Source of the DNA: Candidatus Methanomethylicaceae archaeon
GTDB lineage: Archaea; Thermoproteota; Methanomethylicia; Methanomethylicales; Methanomethylicaceae
Assembly: GCA_015660995.1 (NCBI GenBank)
Contig: JACTUC010000012.1
Coordinates: forward strand, 1 to 44,259
Direction of reading: 5' to 3'
Length of the DNA: 44,259 nucleotides
Positions 15,999 through 23,411 of the stretch are shown here, one piece after another (position 1 is the stretch's first letter; each line of letters opens with the position of its first letter). The position numbers and the translations under genes were made by a program. The notes under the pieces are model-generated. The model was not told the DNA's origin and made no database searches. It saw nothing but the letters and a program-made list of their open reading frames with translations.

Positions 15999-17291
15999 CT
16001 ACTGGGTAATGGTCTTCAGCGCCTCGTCGAAGACTACAATAGCCTTGTCAATGTGTCCCCTGGTAAGCACAAGGGGTGGCTCTATTCGCACCACGTTTCC
16101 GTCCAGACCACCAAGCCCTATGAGAACCTTTCTCTTCCAGACTTCTTGCAGTAGCTTCGCTGCCGCATCCTTGGCCGGCTCCTTCGTCTTCCTATCCTTG
16201 ACCAGTTCCATGCCAAGGAAGAAACCCTCGCCTCTGACGTCACCTATTATCTCGTGCGTCTCCATTAGAGCCTCCAACGAACGCTTGAAGTACTTCCCAT
16301 TCTCCCTGGCCTGTTCTATCAGGCCACTGGTGAGTTCATCAAGGACGACCATAGCAGCTGCGCATGAGAGAGCGTTGCCGCCGAGGGTCGAGTAGTGTTC
16401 ACCGGGCTTGAGGGAGCTGTCCAGCTCCTGGCTGTAGAGGGTGACGCCAAGTGGCAGGCCGTTTGCTATCGCCTTTGAGGTCGTGATCGCATCTGGGATA
16501 ACCCCGAAGTGTTCTATACCCCAGAGCTTGCCTGTCCTGCCGTTGCCCGACTGAACCTCATCCGCAATGAAGAGTATCTGGTACTTGTCGAGGACCTTCT
16601 TCACCTCTCTGAAATAGTCTAGCGGAGGGACTACCATCCCGCCATTGGCCAGCATGGGCTCAGCGAGGAGAGCAGCCACGGCTTCTCCACCGACCTCACA
16701 CCGCAGCACGTCCTCCATATACTTCACGCATGCGTAGCCGCATTCTGGACAAGAGTCATGGCCGAGCGGGCATCTGTAGCAGTAGGGATCTGGCGCGAAG
16801 ACAACGGGGGCGAAGGGTCCCAGACCTACCTTCCACTGCGACTGCCCCAGTGCGCTCATGGCGTAGAAGGTCCGCCCGTGGAAGGACCGGTGGAGCGACA
16901 TTATGTAGGGCCTTTTAGTGACCCTTCTGACTATAGATATTGCAGTCTCGTTTGCCTCGGAGCCACTGTTTGTGAAGAATGATTTTGTGAGCGCCTGACC
17001 GGGGCTGAGCTCAGCCAGCTTCTTCGCTAGCCTCGCTGTGTGTTCCAAGTAGTAGGAGGAGGAGATGTGAAACATCTTTTGGAGCTGCTTCTCCACCGCC
17101 TCTATTACGCGGTCGTCTGACCAACCTACGTTCACTATGGATACCCCGGCGTAGAGGTCAATGTAGGCTTCCCCATCGATTGTGAAGACCGTGTCCCCCT
17201 CTGCGTAGTCTGGGACGAAAGTGTAGAACCTACGGTACATGCGGGAGAGGTACTTTTCCGAGAGGTCTACTATCTCCTTCGTGTGATCCAT
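15999..17291 (-). CDS. Class III aminotransferase, AGXT2-like (beta-alanine/3-aminoisobutyrate type candidate)
   Basis: The 430-residue PLP enzyme shows NSGSEA at 108-113, the PLP-contact Asp244 (ADEVQSG) and the Schiff-base Lys273 (TTSKAIANG). The block CYRCPLGHDSCPECGYAC at 171-188 carries five Cys in a short stretch and resembles the insertion in AGXT2 relatives. AGXT2 transfers amino groups from beta-alanine and 3-aminoisobutyrate to pyruvate or glyoxylate, which would follow directly from uracil and thymine breakdown next door. AGAGGA precedes the ATG. It sits after a cupin gene on the same strand, so it may be in a separate transcript from the dehydrogenase genes. Confidence 0.85.
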   Translation of the reverse strand: MDHTKEIVDLSEKYLSRMYRRFYTFVPDYAEGDTVFTIDGEAYIDLYAGVSIVNVGWSDDRVIEAVEKQLQKMFHISSSYYLEHTARLAKKLAELSPGQALTKSFFTNSGSEANETAISIVRRVTKRPYIMSLHRSFHGRTFYAMSALGQSQWKVGLGPFAPVVFAPDPYCYRCPLGHDSCPECGYACVKYMEDVLRCEVGGEAVAALLAEPMLANGGMVVPPLDYFREVKKVLDKYQILFIADEVQSGNGRTGKLWGIEHFGVIPDAITTSKAIANGLPLGVTLYSQELDSSLKPGEHYSTLGGNALSCAAAMVVLDELTSGLIEQARENGKYFKRSLEALMETHEIIGDVRGEGFFLGMELVKDRKTKEPAKDAAAKLLQEVWKRKVLIGLGGLDGNVVRIEPPLVLTRGHIDKAIVVFDEALKTITQ

Positions 17292-17309
17292 CGTGGTTCC
17301 TCTAATGGT

Positions 17310-17654
17310 TCATTTCGGCGGGACATTTATTGCGATGAGCCAGAGGGGCGTCTTGCTGGTGTTCTTGATCGAGTGCACCATGTTGGGCGGGAAGATCACG
17401 GAGTTACCTGGCTTGACCTTGTACTCGTCCTTACCTATGGTAACCAGTCCGTGCCCCTTCAGGATGTAATAGGCCTGCTCGAAGGGGTGCGTATGCGGAT
17501 CTGCATAGCCCCCGACCTCGAACTCCGAGCGAAACATTGAAAGGTTCTTGCACCCTGCGTTGGCTTCCTCCAGCATGACGCGGGCGTTGCACTTGATGTG
17601 TCCTGCTGGAACGAAGGTACGGACTTCCTTGGGGTCTAAAACGTACTTTACCAT
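17310..17654 (-). CDS. Small cupin-domain protein
   Basis: The 114-residue protein is a single cupin barrel: motif 1 HTHPFEQAYYILKG followed by motif 2 GNSVIFPPNMVHSIKN. The His, His, Glu and His metal ligands are present. Single cupins act as isomerases, dioxygenases or sensors of small acids, and the substrate is open. ATG 17654 is chosen because AAGGTG lies 6 bases ahead. The aminotransferase gene starts 18 bases after the stop, so the two probably act together. Confidence 0.82.
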   Translation of the reverse strand: MVKYVLDPKEVRTFVPAGHIKCNARVMLEEANAGCKNLSMFRSEFEVGGYADPHTHPFEQAYYILKGHGLVTIGKDEYKVKPGNSVIFPPNMVHSIKNTSKTPLWLIAINVPPK

Positions 17655-17744
17655 TTGTAACACCTTGGCTATAAAAAGGGTCGAAGTTGTAATAAAGTCT
17701 GTCGGGAGGGTGATGCTCCCCTGCCTTTGGCGTTAAAGAATACG

Positions 17745-18308
17745 TCAGGGTGGCAGTAGAGTGCGAATGTTCGAGCAGGTCACAAGTTCTATTTCCTTTA
17801 CCCCGAAGCCTGCCCAGTCCAAGTGATGTGCGACCTTCGGAAGGGCAAGCGGGTCGGATGGGGTATTTCCCAGATCGCTGTTTACGACTATTCCTTCTGG
17901 TCCGTTCTTCGATAGGATATCTGCGACGTCTTGGGGCGTTGGCTTGCCAGGCTGGACCATCAGCCCGGCGACAACTCCCGCTGACCTCGCCTTCGGCACA
18001 AGATCAGGTGTCAGGTGATCCATAATGACTCTTCCAGGGTCAATCTTCTCGGACTCGATGACTAAAAGGAGCTTATTGAATATCTTTGGCTTGTTTGATC
18101 GTGGCGTGTGAATTATGATGGGGGCAGCGTATTCATTGGCTATCCGCATCTGCTGCACGAGGATTTTCTCCCCTTCATTGCTATCCGTCTCCAAACCCAC
18201 CTCGCCCAATGCCGAGACCTGCTTGTTGCCAAACAGGGCGCGGATGTGGCCAAGGACTTTTTTCGTTCCCTCAATGGGGATTGAGCGCGGATGAATGCCA
18301 ACAGCCAC
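17745..18308 (-). pseudogene. TatD/COG1099-like hydrolase, C-terminal part after an in-frame TGA
   Basis: This part starts with GTG right after the TGA of the upstream part and stays in the same frame, so the two would make one protein of about 255 residues. It carries the later metal-site blocks: GIHPRSIP, GEVGLE, IIIHTPR, IMDHLT and NSDLGN. The product would lack the first HxH pair and could not be active alone. It may be made by restart at the TGA-GTG junction, by read-through, or not at all. A point mutation or a sequencing error are equally good explanations. Confidence 0.6.
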
Positions 18309-18512
18309 TCACGTGCTGAGCCCGAACTTACTGAGCCTCTCCGGCTCCTCCTCGATCAACCATTTGTAGAGATCGATGAGCGTAGACAGCCCTGATGGTT
18401 TAACTGGGTAGTATGAGCAAATGACTACACCTTCCACACCTGCCTGCGCCATCAGTTCTAGGTCTTCGGAACTCCTTAGATAGATATGCGTGTGGGAGTC
18501 GATGAAGCGCAT
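18309..18512 (-). pseudogene. TatD/COG1099-like hydrolase, N-terminal part ending at an in-frame TGA
   Basis: The 67-residue part begins MRFIDSHTHIYLRS, whose His7 and His9 are the first metal ligands of the TatD-type amidohydrolase barrel. It ends in the segment ERLSKFGLST, where full-length relatives run straight on to the GIHPR block. The TGA at 18309-18311 is followed at once by GTG in frame. The family is a predicted metal-dependent hydrolase or nuclease. No sign of other damage is seen in the frame. Confidence 0.6.
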
Positions 18513-18552
18513 TATGGCAACCCCCTTTAGAAAATAAGAATGGGAGGATATG

Positions 18553-18975
18553 TCACTGAAGGTGCTTTAGCAGAGCTTCCTCTAGCGCTTTCTCCCCGGA
18601 CGCGCCAACGATCCGCTCCACCTCGTTCCCGCCCTTAAAGAATATGAAGGTTGGTATACCATAGATGCCGTACTTCTCGGGTGTTCCGTTGTTCTCATCG
18701 ACGTTAAGCTTTGCTAAAATTGCTTTGCCCTGGTACTTTGCTGCCAGTTTCTCGAAGATGGGAACCATCGTCATACATGGGCCGCACCAGCTGGCCCAAA
18801 AGTCTACGAGCACAGTTAGCTTACTCGAGGCTATTGTCGAGCTGAAGTCAGAATCGTTAAGTTCGATATAGGCGTGACTCATTTTTTTTACACCGCTATT
18901 GTCTATTGGAACCGAAATTTTAGCGAGTTTCTTGGCTTCCAACCGCTCCAGTTCTTCGTCCTGCTCGCTTTGCAT
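18553..18975 (-). CDS. Thioredoxin with an N-terminal extension
   Basis: The protein is 140 residues long. The thioredoxin fold covers residues about 34-140 and holds the active site WASWCGPC and the cis-Pro segment YGIPTF. About 30 charged residues precede it (ERLEAKKLAK). AGGTGA lies 4 bases before the first ATG, so the extension is likely real; an internal ATG at residue 32 is an alternative start. It reduces disulfides in the cytoplasm. The neighbours on the same strand are the broken hydrolase and SerB. Confidence 0.9.
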   Translation of the reverse strand: MQSEQDEELERLEAKKLAKISVPIDNSGVKKMSHAYIELNDSDFSSTIASSKLTVLVDFWASWCGPCMTMVPIFEKLAAKYQGKAILAKLNVDENNGTPEKYGIYGIPTFIFFKGGNEVERIVGASGEKALEEALLKHLQ

Positions 18976-19076
18976 CGGCTCACCTAAGATTGTTCCAAGA
19001 GGGGTATATATTTACTTTTTGAGGTTTCAGCAAAGAAGCATCTTGCGAGCTGATCCCCCAAGCCTTTGCGCAACTG

Positions 19077-20021
19077 CTAGATCCTATTGACGACGTCCTT
19101 CTTGAGGTCTATGCAACCGATGAGGGCAAGAAGCACCTTAAGATCGTCGGTGTTGATTACAGCAGATGCCTTCTCTTTGACGATGAGCTTTGGTCTGAAG
19201 CCAACTCCGAGACCGACGTTCTCTATCATGAAAAGATCATTTGCCCCGTCCCCGACGGCAACACATGAGTTTAGGCCTATGCCCCTCTCTTCTGCAATCT
19301 TCTTTATTGCCTTGAGCTTGGCCTCTGGGCCGATCATCTCGCCTGTCACCTCTCCGGTCAATGTGCCGCCGAATGTGACCAGCTTGTTGCTGAAGACGTA
19401 GTCTGCCCCGACCATCTTTCCAACGTAATCTGCCACGAAGTCGAAACCCCCAGTAACTATGCCTACAATGAAGCCTATCTCCTTCAGTTGATGCACTAGG
19501 TCCACCACACTTGGGAGGATGCTGATCGAGCACCTGATCTCCTCCAGCCTCGAGACAGGTAGCCCCTTGAGCAGCCTCACTCGGGCCTTCAACGCCTCAT
19601 GGAACTCCATCTTGCCATTCATCGCAAGGGCAGTTATTTGCCGGACTTCCTCGTAGGCGCCAGCTGCCTTTGCCAGCTCTTCAATAATCTCCTGCTCAAT
19701 AAGCGTGCCATCGAGATCGAAGACTATGATCTGCTTCCCACACTTGTAGCTCTTTCCGCTCTCAACTGCAAGCGCCAGACCGATGCCATCACAGCTCCGC
19801 TTAAGGATGTTAATGAGGTCTGCTTCCTTTATAGTGGCGTGCTTAGCGTCCACGATCATTATCATTACGAAGAGGTTCGAGAAGATGGTGGACGCCCTCG
19901 TCTTGATAATGTTTGCGTGGAACCTAGCGAGGACGCCGGAGACCGTTGCGACGATTCCTGGGCGGTCCTTCCCCACGGCGGTGAGGACGAGCTTACTTTC
20001 CGCCAGTGTAATAGAAGGCAA
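19077..20021 (-). CDS. serB: ACT-domain phosphoserine phosphatase
   Basis: An ACT domain (LVLTAVGKDRPGIVATVSG) is followed by a HAD phosphatase domain with DLDGTL, VTGGFDF, a downstream Lys and GDGANDL, which is the SerB pattern. It makes serine from phosphoserine; the ACT domain usually binds serine for feedback. The start is unclear. In frame, TTG 20021 is the only common start codon, yet GGAGG directly abuts it. ATT 20012 would have the right spacing to that site. The 5' end overlaps the preceding ACT gene, so translation is probably coupled. Confidence 0.85.
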   Translation of the reverse strand: MPSITLAESKLVLTAVGKDRPGIVATVSGVLARFHANIIKTRASTIFSNLFVMIMIVDAKHATIKEADLINILKRSCDGIGLALAVESGKSYKCGKQIIVFDLDGTLIEQEIIEELAKAAGAYEEVRQITALAMNGKMEFHEALKARVRLLKGLPVSRLEEIRCSISILPSVVDLVHQLKEIGFIVGIVTGGFDFVADYVGKMVGADYVFSNKLVTFGGTLTGEVTGEMIGPEAKLKAIKKIAEERGIGLNSCVAVGDGANDLFMIENVGLGVGFRPKLIVKEKASAVINTDDLKVLLALIGCIDLKKDVVNRI

Positions 20022-20253
20022 CCTCCAAGCCCAACTCGTGGCACAGATATTTGAGCTTCTTCCTGAGTTTCTCCAGACTCTCAACCGCGTGGGAGATATT
20101 GATAAGAAGAGAGAGGATGAATACCCCATGCATCACAACCTGGTCCATATCCTCAATGTTGAAGTCGAAATCGGCTATGACTGATGTGATCTCAGCGATT
20201 AACCCACTCCGATCTGGACCCACGGTTATAATGACCAGGTATTTATCGGGCAT
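19993..20253 (-). CDS. Stand-alone ACT-domain protein
   Basis: An 86-residue protein made of one ACT domain (YLVIITVGPDRSGLIAEITSVIADFDFNIEDMDQ), resembling the glycine-cleavage repressor type. ATG 20253 has GGTG 6 bases before it. The end overlaps the SerB start by about 29 bases. It probably binds an amino acid, perhaps serine or glycine, and works with SerB; this is inferred from position. Confidence 0.8.
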   Translation of the reverse strand: MPDKYLVIITVGPDRSGLIAEITSVIADFDFNIEDMDQVVMHGVFILSLLINISHAVESLEKLRKKLKYLCHELGLEVAFYYTGGK

Positions 20254-20378
20254 GGGGAACACCAAATAGACATCCAAGAGTGGATAGAAAATCTATTTAA
20301 CTTTTCGTGCTGATAATGGCTGAAGTGCAACAATAAAGAATGTGCAGATTGATGTTCTAGCGTTTAGGGGGAAAAAAT

Positions 20379-21023
20379 CTGTCCAAAGAGAGCCTGCTGA
20401 AGTTAAGGAGGGCCATAATCGACCAAGACTTGAACGGCGCCATGGGGTCCACAATAGCCTGCTTGGGTGAGAACATCGACCCCGCTGAGATAATTGACGT
20501 GGCGGCTGGCGCGCTGAAAGAGGTGGGCGACCTCTTCGAAGGAGGGGAGCTCTTCCTCCCAGAGGTAATGCGGGCAGCCAACGCTGCTAAGGCTTCGCTG
20601 AACATAGTGCTGCCGCTGGCAGCAAATACTGGGACCAGGGGGCGAGGATCGAGGGGGCAGGTCGCGATAGGCTCACTCGGCCCCCACGACATCGGGAAAA
20701 CGATTGTGACGTCCATGCTGATAGCGGACGGGTTCGACGTGCTGGACATAGGAACGTGTATAACCCCCACCAAGGTGGAGGAGGCTCTTGAAGTTGGGAC
20801 TTCTGCTTGTGTCCTGGCGCTCTCAGTCCTGCTCACATCGGACATCGACAAGTCCGCCGAGATAATACGAAGATCCAAATTGACAAGGGGAAGCCTGAAG
20901 GTTATGGTTGGGGGAGCGGCAATGAACGACAAAGTTGCGAAGATGATTGGTGCCGATGCCTACGGGGTAGACGCCAACGAGGCAGTCAAGCTAGTGAGAA
21001 AATTCATGGAGGCTTCACATTGA
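20379..21023 (+). CDS. Corrinoid protein of methyltransferase systems (MtaC/MtbC-like), CTG start proposed
   Basis: About 214 residues: an N-terminal helical cap (ALKEVGDLFEGGELFLPEVM) and a cobalamin-binding Rossmann domain with GPHDIGKTI, where His is the lower cobalt ligand, then SVLL and GGAAMN. The Asp two places before the His in the usual DxHxxG motif is Gly here. The frame has no ATG, GTG or TTG early enough. CTG 20379 has GGGGG 7 bases upstream and restores the first helix; TTG 20430 is the fallback. It should carry a methyl group from MtrH to the MetE-like protein, whose gene overlaps its stop. Confidence 0.88.
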   Translation: MSKESLLKLRRAIIDQDLNGAMGSTIACLGENIDPAEIIDVAAGALKEVGDLFEGGELFLPEVMRAANAAKASLNIVLPLAANTGTRGRGSRGQVAIGSLGPHDIGKTIVTSMLIADGFDVLDIGTCITPTKVEEALEVGTSACVLALSVLLTSDIDKSAEIIRRSKLTRGSLKVMVGGAAMNDKVAKMIGADAYGVDANEAVKLVRKFMEASH

Positions 21024-21913
21024 TAAAAACGACGGTAATAGGGAGCCACCCCGTTGTGGGTGAGGGGCTCGCAGCGGTCGAGACAGCAGTGAAGGACCAA
21101 ATTGAGGCTGGCATAGACATCATAAGTGATGGTCAGACGAGGACGGATATGGTCTCGTATTATGCTGATCATATCCCCGGGTTCAAGGTAGAAGGCGGGA
21201 GGTGTTTCATCGTTGGCAAGATCAAGCCGTCAGAGGCGACGCCTGTGCCAGAGGACCTCCTTTTCGCCAAGAAGTTAGCTGGGGGGAAGGCCGAAGTTAA
21301 GGCGATAGTGACCGGACCTGTAACTATGGTCTTCTTCTCAGAACTCACACCTAGCGCGCCATATAAGGGGTTTAGGGATGAGGTGCTCTTCAGAGACGTC
21401 TCTGATGCGCTGGCAATGGAGGCAGAACTCATTCAGAAGAAGGGATTCTTCAACTTCCAGTTCGATGAGCCCAGTTTCTCGATAGGTGCGCCGATGGCAC
21501 TCGCAAGGGATGCGCTAGAGAGGACGGTGGCGGACGTGAAGGGAACTAAGGCACTCCATGTCTGCGGCAACCTTAGGAGATCGTTCAAGGAGATAGTCCC
21601 CATAGAGGGGATAGACGTGCTCAGCTTCGCGTTCAAGGACAGCGTGAGCAACTTCGACACTGTAGACAGGAAGCTCCTTGAGGATTACTCGAAGAGGCTG
21701 GGCGTTGGCTGTGTCAGTTCCACCGAGAATAGCGTCGAGGATGTGGAAGTTGTGAAGGGCGTGATCAGGAAGGCTCTTGGGCTCTATGGCCCGGAGGGTA
21801 TTGCGTGGGTTCATCCAGACTGCGGGATGCGGGCGCTGGAGAGGGAGGTCGTGAGGTCAAAGCTCAAGAACATGGTGAAAGCAGTAAAGGGTATGGAGGT
21901 TGAGCTGCGATGA
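21020..21913 (+). CDS. MetE-core methyltransferase, likely corrinoid-dependent methionine synthase
   Basis: The 297-residue protein equals the C-terminal catalytic half of cobalamin-independent methionine synthase. It has the zinc residues His and Cys in HVCGN and the late Cys in HPDCGMR. The Glu ligand usually found about 20 residues after the first pair appears to be Ala (LSFAFKDS). Archaeal core-MetE enzymes use methylcobalamin or a methyl-corrinoid protein instead of folate. TTG 21020 overlaps the corrinoid-gene stop (TTGA) and has GGAGG 7 bases before it. It most likely methylates homocysteine; another thiol acceptor is possible. Confidence 0.88.
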   Translation: MIKTTVIGSHPVVGEGLAAVETAVKDQIEAGIDIISDGQTRTDMVSYYADHIPGFKVEGGRCFIVGKIKPSEATPVPEDLLFAKKLAGGKAEVKAIVTGPVTMVFFSELTPSAPYKGFRDEVLFRDVSDALAMEAELIQKKGFFNFQFDEPSFSIGAPMALARDALERTVADVKGTKALHVCGNLRRSFKEIVPIEGIDVLSFAFKDSVSNFDTVDRKLLEDYSKRLGVGCVSSTENSVEDVEVVKGVIRKALGLYGPEGIAWVHPDCGMRALEREVVRSKLKNMVKAVKGMEVELR

Positions 21914-22800
21914 TCAAGCCGCCGTTCTGCTTTGGCAACGCTGTCTTTGGGGTTCCAGCCAAGACGGTTCTGATCGGCAGTGTCTTCTACAAATCGGACC
22001 GGAAAGTCCTTGACCATAAGAAGGGCGAGGTGAGTCTGCCAGCGCTGGAAAGGGAGCTCAAGTCTGTAGAGATCCTAAAGGAGAGGGTAGGCCTTGACCA
22101 CGCGCTTGATGTAATTGCTGAGACGCCACTGGCGATGGAGAAGTGCCTTGGGATACTGGCGGAGATGACGGATGACCCCTTACTCATTGGCGGCATGGAT
22201 GAAGAGACGAGGATCGCTGGATACAACAAGGCAAGGGACCTAGGTATCCAGGCGAAGTGCGGTGTCAACTCTATTGGCCCGGCAACCTCAGAAAAGGAAC
22301 TGGGGAGTATGAAGAGCAACGGGATAAAGTTTGCTGTACTCCAGACGATGGACCCCTCGGCGGTCTATCCGCTGGAGAAGGTAGCGCTTTTCAAGGGCAG
22401 CCTGCAGACAAAATGCGAGATTGCAGAGATAGAGATGGCAGTAATCGACGTAGGGATAATTGACTTCACCAGTGCATGGCTCGCAGCAGAGTCCATAAAA
22501 ATGGTGCACAAAGAGCTGAACTTGCTGGCAGGGTGTGCCCCGTCCAACGCTGCGTACCAGCCCCTAGGCGCACATAAGATCTCGAGGAAGAGCGCGAGGT
22601 CCATAAATGTCTCTCTCAACACCATGATGCAGTTGGCTGGGGCGGACTTCATAATCTACGGCCCCCTAAGAGCGGCAACCTATGTCTTTGAGGCAGCGGC
22701 CATCGTTGAGGCGATAAAGGCTTATGGTTCCAAGCTTGCGGGCGAGAAGCTAATAGATAAGGGACACCCGCTGCACAGGTTTCTTCCGAAACTTGTGTGA
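21910..22800 (+). CDS. mtrH: MtrH-like methyl-tetrahydromethanopterin:corrinoid methyltransferase
   Basis: The 296-residue protein matches MtrH throughout: the TIM-barrel start KTVLIGSVFYKSDRKVLDHKKGEV, the MDEETRIAGYNKARDLG block, and GCAPSNA near the end. MtrH moves the methyl group of methyl-tetrahydromethanopterin to a corrinoid. No other Mtr subunit is present, so energy-conserving Mtr is not encoded here. The ATG overlaps the stop of the MetE-like gene (ATGA), which indicates translational coupling. Together with the two upstream genes it makes a complete methyl-transfer chain. Confidence 0.9.
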   Translation: MIKPPFCFGNAVFGVPAKTVLIGSVFYKSDRKVLDHKKGEVSLPALERELKSVEILKERVGLDHALDVIAETPLAMEKCLGILAEMTDDPLLIGGMDEETRIAGYNKARDLGIQAKCGVNSIGPATSEKELGSMKSNGIKFAVLQTMDPSAVYPLEKVALFKGSLQTKCEIAEIEMAVIDVGIIDFTSAWLAAESIKMVHKELNLLAGCAPSNAAYQPLGAHKISRKSARSINVSLNTMMQLAGADFIIYGPLRAATYVFEAAAIVEAIKAYGSKLAGEKLIDKGHPLHRFLPKLV

Positions 22801-22849
22801 AGGAAAAAGGTAAATAGTTTAACGTCGGGTATCAACTGGAGGAAGGCAC

Positions 22850-23080
22850 ATGGTCCTCGCATGCATAATGATACATTGCAAGCCAGGCACGGCTCCGGAG
22901 GTAATGGAGACCATAAAGTCAATAAAAAGCGTCAGGAGGGTTTTCGAGACCCTGGGCGCTTATGATGTGGTCGTTGAGTACGAGTTCCCTTCGCTGGAGA
23001 AGCTTGGAATAACAGTCTACGAGATAGCGAGGATAAATGGGGTAATCGCGACGGAGACGCTGATAGAGACAATAATGTGA
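22850..23080 (+). CDS. Stand-alone RAM-domain protein A
   Basis: A 76-residue Lrp/AsnC effector-binding domain (CIMIHCKPGTAPEVMETI, then LGAYDVVVEYEF) without DNA-binding part. GGAGGAAGG lies directly before the ATG. It is 49 bases after mtrH and on the same strand, so it probably belongs to the operon. Binding of methionine or another amino acid is a reasonable guess. Confidence 0.85.
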   Translation: MVLACIMIHCKPGTAPEVMETIKSIKSVRRVFETLGAYDVVVEYEFPSLEKLGITVYEIARINGVIATETLIETIM

Positions 23081-23090
23081 TGTGTTGCTT

Positions 23091-23315
23091 ATGGCGCAGA
23101 TGCTTGTTTTGATGCATGCTGAGAAGGTATCCGTGCTTGACATAGTGAAGAACTTAAGCAAGATGCCGTATGTCGTGGACGTCTTCCCGACCTTTGGCAG
23201 GTTCGATGTAGTTGCATTCTGCAGCGTAGAGAAGAGGGACGATGTGGGCGCTCTCGTTAAGAGGATAGCTTCGCTGCAAGGGGTGCTCAAGACAGAGACT
23301 CTGGTAGAGATCTGA
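23091..23315 (+). CDS. Stand-alone RAM-domain protein B
   Basis: A 74-residue relative of protein A (MLVLMHAEKVSVLDIVKNL, FGRFDVVAFCSV). The ATG follows the stop of A by 10 bases. A and B may be unequal duplicates that form a mixed ring. There is no helix-turn-helix in either. The convergent endonuclease IV gene ends 96 bases further on. Confidence 0.85.
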   Translation: MAQMLVLMHAEKVSVLDIVKNLSKMPYVVDVFPTFGRFDVVAFCSVEKRDDVGALVKRIASLQGVLKTETLVEI

Positions 23316-23411
23316 GCTGGCACCTTCTATTCGAAGTGAAAGCAGATCAATTGCGACTGAAGGCGGACTCCTTTTATTCATTGGGTGGTATGGGCCGTCT
23401 GGCTGGATGAT

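Noticed and set aside
15989-16002. 14-bp perfect palindrome GTAGATCGATCTAC across the aminotransferase stop.
   Set aside because: One short copy at a gene end; without a second site I cannot separate it from chance.
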